From assembly GCA_021295695.1 (NCBI GenBank), contig JAGWBW010000007.1, positions 1 through 39,983 on the forward strand: a stretch of DNA of 39,983 bases, in the 5' to 3' direction. Source of the stretch: Candidatus Latescibacterota bacterium. Its GTDB lineage: Bacteria; Latescibacterota; UBA2968. Below are positions 1-9,069 of the stretch, piece after piece. How positions within the stretch are numbered: position 1 is the first letter of the stretch; every line of letters starts with the position of its first letter. The notes below the pieces were generated by a model that did not search any database, was not told the origin of the DNA, and saw only the letters and a list, made by a program, of their open reading frames with translations. A program made the position numbers and the translations under genes.

Positions 1-357
1 CTCTGTCCCACCCGGACAATAATTGCGATAGATAAATCCGGTATCTCCATCAAGATTATTGAGATATTCCAATACAATGTCAGTTGCATCGCAGGATCGT
101 GTTGTTGGTACCAGATCATCCAGAACGCCATCAAATGCGGGTTCTTGATTAATCCCTACAAGTGCGCGATTGAGACAAAAGGAGTAGTATTGGATGTCGT
201 TAGAGATAATCTTAAAGCCCTTCTGCTTAAAGTTCGCCCCCACAACACCAGTGCCAGCAAAAACATCACAGAACACCTTACAATCTGAATTTACATTTCT
301 CAGGATACCCTCTTCGAGAAAATCGCGCAGAGAATACTTGCTTCCGATATAGTTCAT
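1..357 (-). CDS. D12-class DNA N6-adenine methyltransferase, N-terminal part (3' end outside window)
   Basis: The reading frame is open to the window edge, so only the first 119 residues are present. It starts MNYIGSKYSL, the typical beginning of D12-class (Dam/M.FokI-like) adenine methyltransferases. Residues 33-40 are FAGTGVVG, the SAM-binding motif I, and residues 53-54 (ND) fit the acidic strand-2 end that contacts SAM. The DPPY catalytic motif would lie beyond the edge and cannot be checked. A DNA methylase of this class acts in restriction-modification or as an orphan. No restriction endonuclease is visible, and the downstream neighbour is off-window. The ATG at 357 is chosen because the only upstream ATG reads into a stop after four codons. 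Family assignment is by motif reading. Confidence 0.85.
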   Translation of the reverse strand, partial: MNYIGSKYSLRDFLEEGILRNVNSDCKVFCDVFAGTGVVGANFKQKGFKIISNDIQYYSFCLNRALVGINQEPAFDGVLDDLVPTTRSCDATDIVLEYLNNLDGDTGFIYRNYCPGGTE

Positions 358-390
358 ATATCTCTCATCCGGGTGATGGCAACACCCTGC

Positions 391-1380
391 TCACACATTC
401 ACAAATTCCTTGAGTGACACAATCCGTCCGGACTCTGAGGAAATGCCCATCCCCTCAACCATCGCTACAGTCACCAGATTATTGCGCCCGGAAAACTCGG
501 GTTCTTCACCACCATTGATCCACGCGACAAATTGATTGACAATCAGGTCAGTGGAAGTGGGTCCCGCGTCCAGAGGCAATATTTCGGGATCGGCTTTGCG
601 GCGCGTCAAAACGAGATTGCCACCCTCAAGAGAAAGCGTGCCTTCATCCACATCCACTCGCGTTTCGCCACCCGATTTATGCGGCTCAAAAGTCGCAAAA
701 TAGGTCGCAGTCGCACCCCCGTCAAACTCCACCCATCCTGAAACACCTGCCCCACCCTTATACGGACTCCAGGGCGGATTAAAGCTATGTGCCCACATCC
801 GCACGGGCAACGCGCCCAAAATATATCGCATGGTATCCAAATCGTGAATCCCACGCTCCCACAGATAAGAATGATCGTCGTGCCCCGAATGGTGTACTCC
901 CTTGCTGCGCCACCCCACCTTGGTGAAAAGCCCAAAACTCGCCTTGCCATACGTCTCTTCTCTCAAGTGACGCGATAGTGTCATCGTCGCCGGATTGTAT
1001 TTGGCATTTTGACTCACCCCCACTTTTACCCCCATGCGGTCAGCTTCCTCCACAACGTACTTTGCCGACGCCAGGGTCTTCGTAAATGGCTTTTCGACCA
1101 GAACGTGCTTCCCCGCTCTAACCGCTTCCAAAATCATATCCACATGGGAATCTGGAGGTGTAATAACGATCACGCAATCCGATTCCACATTATTCATAGC
1201 TTGCTCAAGCGTTCTAAAACACCGGGACTCGGGCAATCCCGACACTTCCATAGCGGCATTCATATTGCCTTCGTGAACATCGACAAATGCCGCACTTTCC
1301 ACATCATCCCGCTCGGCAAACATAGCAACCGGCCACTTTCCTCTGCCGCCAACACCCAGATGAATGCACTGCACTGCCAT
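391..1380 (-). CDS. Gfo/Idh/MocA family NAD(P)-dependent oxidoreductase
   Basis: A 329-residue cytosolic dehydrogenase of the Gfo/Idh/MocA family, which oxidises or reduces sugars, inositols and related polyols with NAD(P). The N-terminal Rossmann fold has the glycine-rich turn LGVGGRGKWP near residue 9. The family EKP motif appears as VEKPFTKTL (the Lys is catalytic), and the second domain carries RGIHDLDTMRY, the usual HxxD pattern. The start at 1380 is preferred over upstream in-frame ATGs because AAGGAGG lies about 6 bases before it. The longer reading would run through a short tandem repeat. The gene is divergent from an enolase-superfamily gene, suggesting joint action on a sugar acid. 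The substrate is unknown. Confidence 0.88.
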   Translation of the reverse strand: MAVQCIHLGVGGRGKWPVAMFAERDDVESAAFVDVHEGNMNAAMEVSGLPESRCFRTLEQAMNNVESDCVIVITPPDSHVDMILEAVRAGKHVLVEKPFTKTLASAKYVVEEADRMGVKVGVSQNAKYNPATMTLSRHLREETYGKASFGLFTKVGWRSKGVHHSGHDDHSYLWERGIHDLDTMRYILGALPVRMWAHSFNPPWSPYKGGAGVSGWVEFDGGATATYFATFEPHKSGGETRVDVDEGTLSLEGGNLVLTRRKADPEILPLDAGPTSTDLIVNQFVAWINGGEEPEFSGRNNLVTVAMVEGMGISSESGRIVSLKEFVNV

Positions 1381-1408
1381 ATATCGCCTCCTTGAATTGT
1401 TAAGATCT

Positions 1409-1438
1409 GACGAATAGACGAATAGACGAATAGACGAA
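1409..1438. repeat. 8-bp tandem repeat, 3.75 copies
   Basis: The unit GACGAATA occurs three times plus six bases, head to tail, just upstream of the minus-strand dehydrogenase ribosome-binding site. Related strings (TTCGTAGATTCGTTT) occur about 40 bases further on. It lies in the 5' leader or promoter region of that gene, so copy-number change could alter leader length or promoter spacing. That effect is inference; the repeat itself is read directly. Confidence 0.85.
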
Positions 1439-1544
1439 CCCCGCCATACCACCCAAAATCAGTGCGAGCTTCGTAGATTCGTTTACTGAATCCTCAATAT
1501 AAACCAATTTTTTGACCACGCACGTTTTCTTTCTCCCGTTGTGC

Positions 1545-1573
1545 TTGACATCGGATACTATGTGTCATATCGT
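1545..1573 (+). promoter_or_regulatory. Probable sigma-70 promoter of the enolase-superfamily gene
   Basis: TTGACA (1545-1550), a 17-base spacer and TATCGT (1568-1573) are read directly. Initiation near 1580 would leave a leader of about 27 bases before the ATG at 1607. This supports that start over an in-frame ATG at 1541, which lies inside the promoter. Confidence 0.6.
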
Positions 1574-1606
1574 GCGCTGTACACGTCAACTTTCCTGGAG
1601 ATAACC

Positions 1607-2854
1607 ATGAAAATCAAAACCATTGAACTCATCAATCTCGACGTACCCTTCACGCCACACAGTCAGAAACACCTCGGCTACTGGCTTCCCCACTGGCGAA
1701 TACACCAGATTTGTCATATCACGCTCGAAAATGACATTGAGGGATGGGGCGAAACCATACCCAACTACACCTGGGCCAAAGTACCGGGCGATATCGAAGA
1801 CAGAATCGTCGGCAGACCCGCCGCTGAATTGATGTGGGATGACAGCCTCGGCGCTGGCGTTCAGATGGCTCTATTTGATGCCATAGCAAAAGCGCAAGGC
1901 GTTCCCATATACCGTCTGCTGGGCACAAAAGTGCGCGACTGGTGCCCCATATCGTGGTGGAATATGGACATGCCACCCGAAGGATGGGCAGAAGAGTGCC
2001 GGCAAGCCGCCCAGGCGGGATATACCAGTTCGAAACTCAAAGCCCGCCCCTGGTTTGACCTGCACGCGGCTATTCAAGCCGTTCAAAAAGTAGTTCCCCC
2101 CGGTTTTCACCTCGACCTCGACTACAATAGCACCCTCGCCAATTCCGCCAATGCAATCCCGCACCTTCGAGAATTGGAAGCCTATCCCGAAGTGGCGATG
2201 ATCGAAACACCTATCCCACAAAACGACGTGGCGGGCAACAAGCAAATCAGAAATTTGATCGCGCGGCCTATTGCCATGCACTACAACAACCCGCCGATTG
2301 AGACGACCATGAAAGAAGATGTCACCGATGGATTTGTCATCTGTGCAGGTGCCTCGCGCCTCCTCAAACAAGCATCCGTATGCGAGCAATGGAACAAGCC
2401 CTTCTGGTTGCAACTCGTCGGCTCTGGCATCACAACAGCCTGGGCAGCGCATTTGGGCGCAGTTCTTCCACAGGCCAAATGGCCGGCCATTACGTGTATG
2501 AACATCTGGGAGCATCAACTCGTAAAACCCGCGATTGAAGTCCGGGGCGGCTTTTACCGCGTCACCGAAACCCCGGGCCTCGGCGTAAAAATTGACCCCG
2601 CCGCATTGGAACAATACGCCGCAGACCATACCTGGGTCGATCCCCCTCGCCACCTTTACGCGTACCGCCGCAAAAGCGGTGAAGTCACCTATTACGCCTG
2701 CACAAAACAGGACATGCACCACGTCTATCCCGACGATTCCCAGCCCATATCAGAACCCGGCTCATCGCTCGATGTCATTGAAGACGATGGCACTGAAGCA
2801 TTTGACAAATTATACAGCGAAGCGCAAATGTCTCCAGTGCGAAAAACTGTCTGA
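1607..2854 (+). CDS. Mandelate racemase/muconate lactonizing enzyme-like protein (enolase superfamily)
   Basis: A 415-residue protein of the enolase superfamily, whose members abstract a proton alpha to a carboxylate and often dehydrate sugar acids. The N-terminal capping domain (about 1-110) contains GWGET. The barrel has K143-x-K145 on strand 2, the acidic run LDLDYN (D170, D172, N174) where the first metal ligand belongs, and E200 in MIETPIP, the second ligand. Where the third ligand (Glu/Asp) is expected, the sequence reads RPIAMHYNNPP, with no acid at the canonical spot. The usual late catalytic His is also not obvious (LQLVGSG). The family is clear, but the chemistry may differ from mandelate racemase. 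The ATG at 1607 follows TGGAG. The gene is divergent from the Gfo/Idh/MocA gene. Confidence 0.8.
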   Translation: MKIKTIELINLDVPFTPHSQKHLGYWLPHWRIHQICHITLENDIEGWGETIPNYTWAKVPGDIEDRIVGRPAAELMWDDSLGAGVQMALFDAIAKAQGVPIYRLLGTKVRDWCPISWWNMDMPPEGWAEECRQAAQAGYTSSKLKARPWFDLHAAIQAVQKVVPPGFHLDLDYNSTLANSANAIPHLRELEAYPEVAMIETPIPQNDVAGNKQIRNLIARPIAMHYNNPPIETTMKEDVTDGFVICAGASRLLKQASVCEQWNKPFWLQLVGSGITTAWAAHLGAVLPQAKWPAITCMNIWEHQLVKPAIEVRGGFYRVTETPGLGVKIDPAALEQYAADHTWVDPPRHLYAYRRKSGEVTYYACTKQDMHHVYPDDSQPISEPGSSLDVIEDDGTEAFDKLYSEAQMSPVRKTV

Positions 2855-2914
2855 TGAACAGGATGAAAGGCGATCCGCAAATGAACGCAGAAAAAACGCG
2901 AATGAGCGGTGTAT

Positions 2915-2938
2915 AACTGGTCGCTTCCCAGACCAGTT
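2915..2938. repeat. Small inverted repeat downstream of the enolase-superfamily gene
   Basis: AACTGGTC (2915-2922) and GACCAGTT (2931-2938) form a perfect 8-bp stem with an 8-base loop. No T-run follows, so on its own it is a poor terminator. The preceding bases (about 2875-2910) are a low-complexity run of CGCAAATGAACGCAG-like words. This resembles intergenic debris common in such genomes, though no second copy is seen in this window. Confidence 0.5.
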
Positions 2939-2967
2939 CATTTGAGCGTTTTACGCAGATGAAAAAA

Positions 2968-3001
2968 CAAAAGGCATCCAACTATAGCCGGATGCCTTTT
3001 G
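2968..3001. terminator. Bidirectional rho-independent terminator
   Basis: A perfect 12-bp stem, CAAAAGGCATCC (2968-2979) with GGATGCCTTTTG (2990-3001), encloses a 10-base loop. A-rich and T-rich flanks make it usable from both sides. It separates the convergent enolase-superfamily gene and TonB-dependent receptor. Confidence 0.85.
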
Positions 3002-3042
3002 CACGATTTCATATATTCAAAAAATGCGTTCTGCCTCCTCGA

Positions 3043-6000
3043 TTACAAACTCCCGAGTTGATATGTAAGGCCCAGCTTCAACCGTCGCTCTTTGGGATCG
3101 TGCGTGAAGCCATCGTAGGCTTGTTCGATATTCACCAGAGGTGGCCTGGCGCCGAGCAGATTCATTCCGGAGAACGCGATATTCACGCCTCTGGATACGT
3201 TCCAAAGAAAACTCACATCCCATGTGACAAACGAGTCAATAGTGCCAAATATATTTCTAATATTCGCATTATCGGACCCCATTGATCCGCGGTCCTCATA
3301 AGACGAAATATAGTTCAGATAACTCACAAGGCTGTAGGTTTTCCAGTGATAGCCCGCCGATACCCGCCCCTTCAACTTGGGAAGAGAAGTCGCAATCGGA
3401 TTTCCAAAATTCAAGTACCCCGCGGCGTCTGCCGCCTCCTGGAGCACCAAATTGCCATGCATCAGAGCCTTTGTTTCATACGACAGCGTATAAGTGCCAT
3501 CCAGACTGGCCGCGAATTGCCCTGTACCCGCCGACATCCGCGTACCCAGATGTACATCGATTCCCGAAGTCTTGACCCCTGGCCAGTTGACGATATCAAC
3601 TCGCACCCGCTCGAGTGCTGAGGCCGCGCATGTGCCAGTGCCTACCCCATCTGGACAGACAATGAATTGCTTCAGAGCATTCTTATTGGCTTCTTCGGCA
3701 TATAAGTCGGTAATTCTCCCGTGGGGCATAGCGCCGATGACATCGCTGAAATCGTAGCTCCAATAGTCGAAAGTCACTTCTGATCCGGTATCTGTGACCA
3801 GTGCAAGACCCGCATTATAGGTAAAAGCCTGTTCGGGTTTGAGATCCTTGCTCCCGATTCTATCGACCGTTTGATACGCACCCGTCTGGTTGATCCACTC
3901 GAGCGTCGATAACGGACTTTCGTTTACATCGTCCAGTGATGGCGTGCGAAATGTCGTCTGCACCGAGCCTCGCATAAACAGGGAATGGGTTGGGGATTGC
4001 GAAAGCTGCACGCGCCAGCCGACCTTGGGATCAAAACTGCTCGCCACATCGTGGAACTCGTAGTTCGCGGCGAGTTGCACATCAACGCGCTCTCCCAGAC
4101 TCAGGGGGATTTCGCCAAAAAAGCGATGTACCGTCTGATCTTCGGAGTATGGCCGATTCACATTCGTGAACGCATAGGGACCGAACTTATCTTCCTCTGA
4201 GCACCCCTTATCTCCCGGAACCGGGCATGGGTTGATGGTCACATCGCCCGGATCGTTCGGATCGCCAGTAGCACTGAGCTTGCGGAACTGATACCCGGCG
4301 GCATAACTCGCATTGAGCCAGACGTTCTCTGTCCACGTTCCAGTTAATGTCGCATCGGCAACCAGCATATCCGCGGTACTCTGTAGATCAACTTCCTGGT
4401 TAGCGAGCCATTCCCGCAATTCGGGACTGTTCTCAAGACCAGATCGATAATCGGGATTCGGCGAGTTCTCAAAACCCGAGCCATATTGATCCGTAAATTC
4501 GATGGCATTGCCGAAGGGGTTGTAGTAATGACAGTTGCCCTGACCTGCTACCTGGTCGTAGATCCGTCCGAGTCGCATCCCTGCAAGAGACGTCGGATCT
4601 GCTACCACGTCAACGCCGCAATCTGGTCCCCCAAAACCACGGAAACCGAGGAATAACCGCTCGATGTACACCCCCGGCAAATTGTAATTGCCCGAAGTGC
4701 GCGAATAAGCAAGACCCACATCAAAATGAGCATCCCGTCCGCCGAATGCCTTAAAATCGCCATTTGCCGAAGCCGCCATGCGCAAAGTATTCGATTGACG
4801 GCTCAACGTGCGCCCAGGACCAGAGTTTCCAAAGGGCCGCCCATTAAAATACCAGTTCTCGCCGCCATGGCAGGCGTCGTAATACAGATCGCCGGGATTT
4901 GCACCGTAGTCCTGGCAGAATGCCTGCCTCCCCGGATGATCGGACGCGACTTCCATAATACTCGTGTCTGTTAGTGGGAACGGCGGATACGAAGGCGTCG
5001 TGTACCAATCGGGGATCTCTGCCTGTGCCCACAGATACTCCATGTGATAATCCGTACCATTGTCCAGAGTGCCATTGAGCTCAGAAAAAACACGGATATG
5101 ACTCATCTTCTCGACCAGATTTTCATACTGCTGATAGCGGAAACGGCATGTCCAGGATTCCCGGAAACCGCCAAATTCCTCACATCGGGGAGCGTGGATG
5201 GCAGCGGTCCACGGAGCGGGAGCACCAATGGCAAAGGTGCCGGGATTCCCCAAACTCGACCATCCGAGGCGCTGCCCGCCGCCGTGCCACGGTTGCAACA
5301 GGTAATCTCTCTCTGTAGATGGTAGCACCTGGCGTCCCATCCATTCCGCAGAAATAACCGCATGAGGTCCTTCGGCGAGTTTTTTACCCCATATCGCGCC
5401 TATATTTGTATCGCCAGCACCGGCGAAATTCTCGTGGGCACCCGAAATTTCAAAACCCTCAAAATCGGATCGGGTCAAAAAATTGGCGACCCCGGCCACG
5501 GCATCCGATCCATAAATCGCCCCCGCGCCTTCTTTGAGCACCTCAATCCGGTCAATGGCGATAGAGGGAATAACATTCACATCGACAAAGCGTCCTCCAA
5601 TCAAACGCGCCGGAACATAAGTCTGGCGGCGGCTATTGATCAACACCAGCGTGCGCGATGCACCAAGCCCACGCAGATTCACATTGGCAATGCTCTCCGC
5701 AAGTGTGGCAGCCTGCCCCGCATTGTACCAACTACTCCGCTCGCCGATTACGCCGTGGCTCGCCCCCAGATTCTTAAAAAAATCAACAGCTTGCGGGGAA
5801 CCCTGTTCAGCCATTTTTTCTCGCCCGACCACCTCAACAGCATACGTCAAGCTGATGGGTGACTCCTCAAATGCCGACCCCGTCACCACCACTTCATCCA
5901 GATAAAGCGCGGAGGGATTCATCTGCAACGCAACCGTCACTGTCTCTCCTGCCGTCACCGTAATAACCGCTGTCGCGCTCGCATAACCGATCAGAGCTGC

Positions 6001-6231
6001 CTTCAGTTCATGCATACCAGAAGGCACATTTGGGATGGTAAAGCGGCCTTGCGCGTCCGACACTGCGCTCAGTTTCAAAGTCGGAATATGGACCTGCACC
6101 ACTTCTAATCTCTCGCCGCTTGCTGCATCAAACACAGTGCCCGTTACAGTTCCAACAGATTGCGCCTGGACCACGTTAGAAAACAATGCCGCGCATGCCA
6201 GAATCGGAATAAATCTGCTCAAGAAAAACAT
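3043..6231 (-). CDS. TonB-dependent receptor with carboxypeptidase-like regulatory domain
   Basis: A 1062-residue outer-membrane receptor for energised uptake of a large or scarce ligand. Residues 1-23 are a signal peptide ending VQA. Residues about 28-105 form a carboxypeptidase-regulatory-like beta-sandwich (GTVFDAASGERL, then GRFTIPNVPSGMHEL). LDEVVVTG at 111-118 resembles a TonB box and leads into the plug. The remainder is a long beta-barrel with alternating aromatic strands, ending in KLGLTYQLGSL. Length is typical of SusC-like or large TonB receptors. No SusD partner is adjacent, so it may be a stand-alone receptor. AGGGAGGA precedes the ATG by about 4 bases. The substrate cannot be read from sequence; cysteine-containing loops (around CRFRYQQ, CHGGENW, CPDGVGTGTC) are numerous. 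Confidence 0.93.
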   Translation of the reverse strand: MFFLSRFIPILACAALFSNVVQAQSVGTVTGTVFDAASGERLEVVQVHIPTLKLSAVSDAQGRFTIPNVPSGMHELKAALIGYASATAVITVTAGETVTVALQMNPSALYLDEVVVTGSAFEESPISLTYAVEVVGREKMAEQGSPQAVDFFKNLGASHGVIGERSSWYNAGQAATLAESIANVNLRGLGASRTLVLINSRRQTYVPARLIGGRFVDVNVIPSIAIDRIEVLKEGAGAIYGSDAVAGVANFLTRSDFEGFEISGAHENFAGAGDTNIGAIWGKKLAEGPHAVISAEWMGRQVLPSTERDYLLQPWHGGGQRLGWSSLGNPGTFAIGAPAPWTAAIHAPRCEEFGGFRESWTCRFRYQQYENLVEKMSHIRVFSELNGTLDNGTDYHMEYLWAQAEIPDWYTTPSYPPFPLTDTSIMEVASDHPGRQAFCQDYGANPGDLYYDACHGGENWYFNGRPFGNSGPGRTLSRQSNTLRMAASANGDFKAFGGRDAHFDVGLAYSRTSGNYNLPGVYIERLFLGFRGFGGPDCGVDVVADPTSLAGMRLGRIYDQVAGQGNCHYYNPFGNAIEFTDQYGSGFENSPNPDYRSGLENSPELREWLANQEVDLQSTADMLVADATLTGTWTENVWLNASYAAGYQFRKLSATGDPNDPGDVTINPCPVPGDKGCSEEDKFGPYAFTNVNRPYSEDQTVHRFFGEIPLSLGERVDVQLAANYEFHDVASSFDPKVGWRVQLSQSPTHSLFMRGSVQTTFRTPSLDDVNESPLSTLEWINQTGAYQTVDRIGSKDLKPEQAFTYNAGLALVTDTGSEVTFDYWSYDFSDVIGAMPHGRITDLYAEEANKNALKQFIVCPDGVGTGTCAASALERVRVDIVNWPGVKTSGIDVHLGTRMSAGTGQFAASLDGTYTLSYETKALMHGNLVLQEAADAAGYLNFGNPIATSLPKLKGRVSAGYHWKTYSLVSYLNYISSYEDRGSMGSDNANIRNIFGTIDSFVTWDVSFLWNVSRGVNIAFSGMNLLGARPPLVNIEQAYDGFTHDPKERRLKLGLTYQLGSL

Positions 6232-6361
6232 TGGTCCTCCCTTTTTTAGTATTTCAACTACACCACAATACTTCGGATAGTTTTTGGGGGGTAGAGACTT
6301 TTTGGAATTACCAGGTTAGATGCTGTACAACGTTTACATTCATAGAAAAATAGGTCGGAAT

Positions 6362-6400
6362 TCTCTCAATGTCACATTCTTGCTTGAAAATGTTGAGAGA
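6362..6400 (-). terminator. Possible hairpin after the BCCT transporter gene
   Basis: TCTCTCAA (6362-6369) pairs with TTGAGAGA (6393-6400) around a 23-base loop that can itself form a short CATT/AATG stem. It lies just downstream of the transporter stop, at the end of the long minus-strand operon. No uninterrupted T-tract follows, so termination here is uncertain. Confidence 0.35.
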
Positions 6401-6410
6401 CTCGATACGC

Positions 6411-8000
6411 TTATCCGCGCGATTCGCGCACTTCGCTGCGCAGCCCCATCCACACGCAGACGGCCATTCCCAATAGCACAATGGCGAACGGAAAGCCGGT
6501 TACAAGCGAGGCGGCCTGCAACGCACTCAAGCCTCCGCCGAGCAGAAGTGCGATAGCGACCAAACCCTCAATCGTACACCAGAAAACTCGCTGTGCGACA
6601 GGCGCATCAACCCTGCCACCAGCTGCAATGGTGTCAAGAATCAACGATCCAGAATCTGACGAAGTAACGAAAAACACGACGGTCAAAAGCATCGCCGCAG
6701 ATGAAAGCAGTGTCGCCATCGGCAACTTATCAAACATTTTGAACAATGCGATTTCGAGCTTCCACGCCTCGACATTCTCGGTTACCCCGGTATAGCCTTC
6801 AACGATGTGCTGATAAAACGCCGTGCCGCTAAAGGTTCCAAACCACAACAGGCATAAAAGCATTGGCAGCAAGAGTACGAAGACGATAAATTCGCGCACT
6901 GTGCGTCCCTTTGAAATGCGGGCGATGAACGTGCCGACAAACGGTGCCCAGGCAAACCACCACGCCCAGTAGAAAGTCGTCCAGTCTCGCACAAAGTCGA
7001 CATCCTCGCGCCCTATCCAGTTGCTGAGCGGTACTATCTGCACAAAATAACTGCCGAATCCAGCGATGATACTGCGAAGAATGTAGAGCGTTGGTCCAAG
7101 CGATATAACAGCCAATAGCAGTAAAAACGCGAGAATGATATTGAACTGACTCAAACGCTTGATACCGACATTAATACCCGTCAGCACCGATATGAGCGCG
7201 ATGGACGTGATCGCAATAATTAGCACCACCATAGTGGTGTTATTTGCGGGAATATCAAACAGATAGTTTAATCCCGAAGTAACCTGCTGAACCCCCAGAC
7301 CGAGGGAGGTTGCAAGCCCAAACAATCCCGCGAATATGGCGAAGGTATCGATAATGTGTCCGGGCCAGCCCCAGACGCGGTCGCCAAGCAAGGGATAAAA
7401 TGCCGAGCGGATGGTGAGAGGCAATCCCCGATTGTACGCGAAGTACCCCAGAGCGAGTCCAACGACGCCATAGATTGCCCAGGCGTGCAGCCCCCAGTGG
7501 AAAACCGTCGCCGCTATTCCCGCGGATATCGCATCCTCGGTTCTGGGTGTAATATCGAGCGGCGGCTTCTGAAAGTAGTACACCGGCTCCGCCACTCCAA
7601 AAAACAGCAACCCTATGCCCACGCCAGCCGCAAAAAGCATGGCAAGCCAGGTCAAATGCGTGTATTCGGGTTTTGCATCTGCGCCGCCCAGGCGCACCTT
7701 GCCCAAGGGCGATAGCACCACATAAAGACAAAAGAGCAAGAGGATATTCGCCACGATAATAAAAAACCAATCGAGGTTCGCAGTGAGCCATTCGCGGATA
7801 TTTTTGAACCCTTCCGTCGCGGCTTCCTGAAAGACAAGAGAGCCAGTGACAAAGGCGACAATGGTAATACTGGAAATCACAAATACTGGCGTCAGATAGA
7901 TATCTAAACCGAATAGCCTGCGATACTCTCGATCATGTATTCCTTCTAAATGCGTTTTCAAAATATTCCTTTCGTCAACGCCCAATATGTGGGATATCAT
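6411..8000 (-). CDS. BCCT family betaine/carnitine/choline-type transporter
   Basis: A polytopic inner-membrane transporter (about 529 residues, 12 predicted membrane segments) of the betaine-choline-carnitine family, which imports quaternary ammonium or related zwitterionic solutes, usually with sodium. Two diagnostic stretches are seen: the glycine-rich segment GVGIGLLFFGVAEPVYYF and the aromatic signature WTTFYWAWWFAWAPFVG. The Met that lines the Na2 site in BetP appears to be Val here (by-eye alignment). Two starts are plausible. The ATG at 8000 overlaps the epimerase stop (ATGA), and a TTG at 7961 follows a good AAAGGA. The latter gives 516 residues with the same first membrane helix. 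It is the last gene of the operon starting near 13.2 kb. The substrate is not determined. Confidence 0.9.
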   Translation of the reverse strand: MISHILGVDERNILKTHLEGIHDREYRRLFGLDIYLTPVFVISSITIVAFVTGSLVFQEAATEGFKNIREWLTANLDWFFIIVANILLLFCLYVVLSPLGKVRLGGADAKPEYTHLTWLAMLFAAGVGIGLLFFGVAEPVYYFQKPPLDITPRTEDAISAGIAATVFHWGLHAWAIYGVVGLALGYFAYNRGLPLTIRSAFYPLLGDRVWGWPGHIIDTFAIFAGLFGLATSLGLGVQQVTSGLNYLFDIPANNTTMVVLIIAITSIALISVLTGINVGIKRLSQFNIILAFLLLLAVISLGPTLYILRSIIAGFGSYFVQIVPLSNWIGREDVDFVRDWTTFYWAWWFAWAPFVGTFIARISKGRTVREFIVFVLLLPMLLCLLWFGTFSGTAFYQHIVEGYTGVTENVEAWKLEIALFKMFDKLPMATLLSSAAMLLTVVFFVTSSDSGSLILDTIAAGGRVDAPVAQRVFWCTIEGLVAIALLLGGGLSALQAASLVTGFPFAIVLLGMAVCVWMGLRSEVRESRG

Positions 8001-9046
8001 CCGTATCGCACACCTGTGGGAACAACATCTGTCTCTTTGCCCTCTTGCATCGCCAGAGCTGTATTCAGCGTACTCCACAGATCGTGCTCGGCGTGATATC
8101 CGAGCAGATTTTGGGTTTTTGTTCGATCAAATTCAAAAAAATTCGGCGCAGGCATGGTCGCTCCTGTATAGCCTACGCCGAGATAATCGGCAACTTTTGG
8201 AACATCGTCTTCCCACACTATAAGCATTCCGCCCAGGGTAAATGCCTCGCCCACGGCTTCATCGCGCTCCAAACTCAGAGAAAGGCCCAGGGCGATATCC
8301 CGCACATCTGCCCACTCCTGCTTAAAACTCCTGCCATCGGGACACCTGCTAATCAAAACCCGCGCGCCATCTGCCCACGCTTTTTCCATAGATGCGAGTT
8401 GTAATCTCTGTTCATCTGTGGGATTTTTCATGCGTCGAAGTCGTTCGAGCACAGGTCTAAGCGTACAAAACTTGGGAACGCCATCTTCGGTCAAAAATTC
8501 ACTCGGTTCAAAAATAGTCGCAAACCGACACACAACGCTCGGAACGCCGTATTGAACATGGTAATTCATCACCAGTTCTTCGCCGATCCACTTGGTCAAA
8601 AAATACGGCATCGCATGGGTCGGACTGACCATATCTTCGGAAACTGGCTTCTCAAACAAACGCCCCGCTTCTTCAACCTTCCAGTATATCGCTTCTGTGC
8701 ATGCATAGACAAAACGCTGCAAATTGGAGACTTTCTCGCGCACTGCTTCGAGCAAATGAAGCGTGCCCATCCCATTGATCTGCAAATATTCGATATGGCT
8801 ATGCGGGCTTGCAAAAGCCGCAGCCAGGTGGTATATAGCATCGACACCCTCAACCGCGCGAGATACAGCCTCGTAATCGCGCAAGTCGCCTTCTACGACC
8901 TCGACAGCATTGATGCCTTCCCACTTGCCCGCCCGGCTGGCATCGCCGGGATAGACAAAGCCGCGTATGTCGTGGCCTTTGTCGAGCAAGCGTTTGACCA
9001 GATTGCCCCCTACTCTTCCATGTGATCCCGTCACGAGAATTTTCAT
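7997..9046 (-). CDS. NAD-dependent epimerase/dehydratase (extended SDR)
   Basis: A 349-residue extended short-chain dehydrogenase, the family of nucleotide-sugar epimerases and dehydratases. The Rossmann motif is TGSHGRVGG at residues 6-14 (GxxGxxG), and YHLAA at 72-76 is the usual strand-4 motif. The catalytic pair is Y148-x-x-x-K152 within PYFLTKW, with T117 (ACTEAIY) near the Ser/Thr position of the triad. The start at 9046 follows GGGGAGGG closely. The 3' end overlaps the BCCT gene, implying co-translation. The 23-base gap to the upstream aspartate kinase puts it in the same transcript. The substrate is unknown; pairing with an osmolyte transporter and aspartate kinase does not identify a known pathway. 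Confidence 0.88.
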   Translation of the reverse strand: MKILVTGSHGRVGGNLVKRLLDKGHDIRGFVYPGDASRAGKWEGINAVEVVEGDLRDYEAVSRAVEGVDAIYHLAAAFASPHSHIEYLQINGMGTLHLLEAVREKVSNLQRFVYACTEAIYWKVEEAGRLFEKPVSEDMVSPTHAMPYFLTKWIGEELVMNYHVQYGVPSVVCRFATIFEPSEFLTEDGVPKFCTLRPVLERLRRMKNPTDEQRLQLASMEKAWADGARVLISRCPDGRSFKQEWADVRDIALGLSLSLERDEAVGEAFTLGGMLIVWEDDVPKVADYLGVGYTGATMPAPNFFEFDRTKTQNLLGYHAEHDLWSTLNTALAMQEGKETDVVPTGVRYG

Positions 9047-9069
9047 AAATCCCTCCCCAGTTTCTCTCC

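Noticed and set aside
1871-2722. 283-codon open frame on the minus strand
   Set aside because: It is antisense inside the enolase-superfamily gene, and its translation has no recognisable motif. It reflects codon bias of the real gene.
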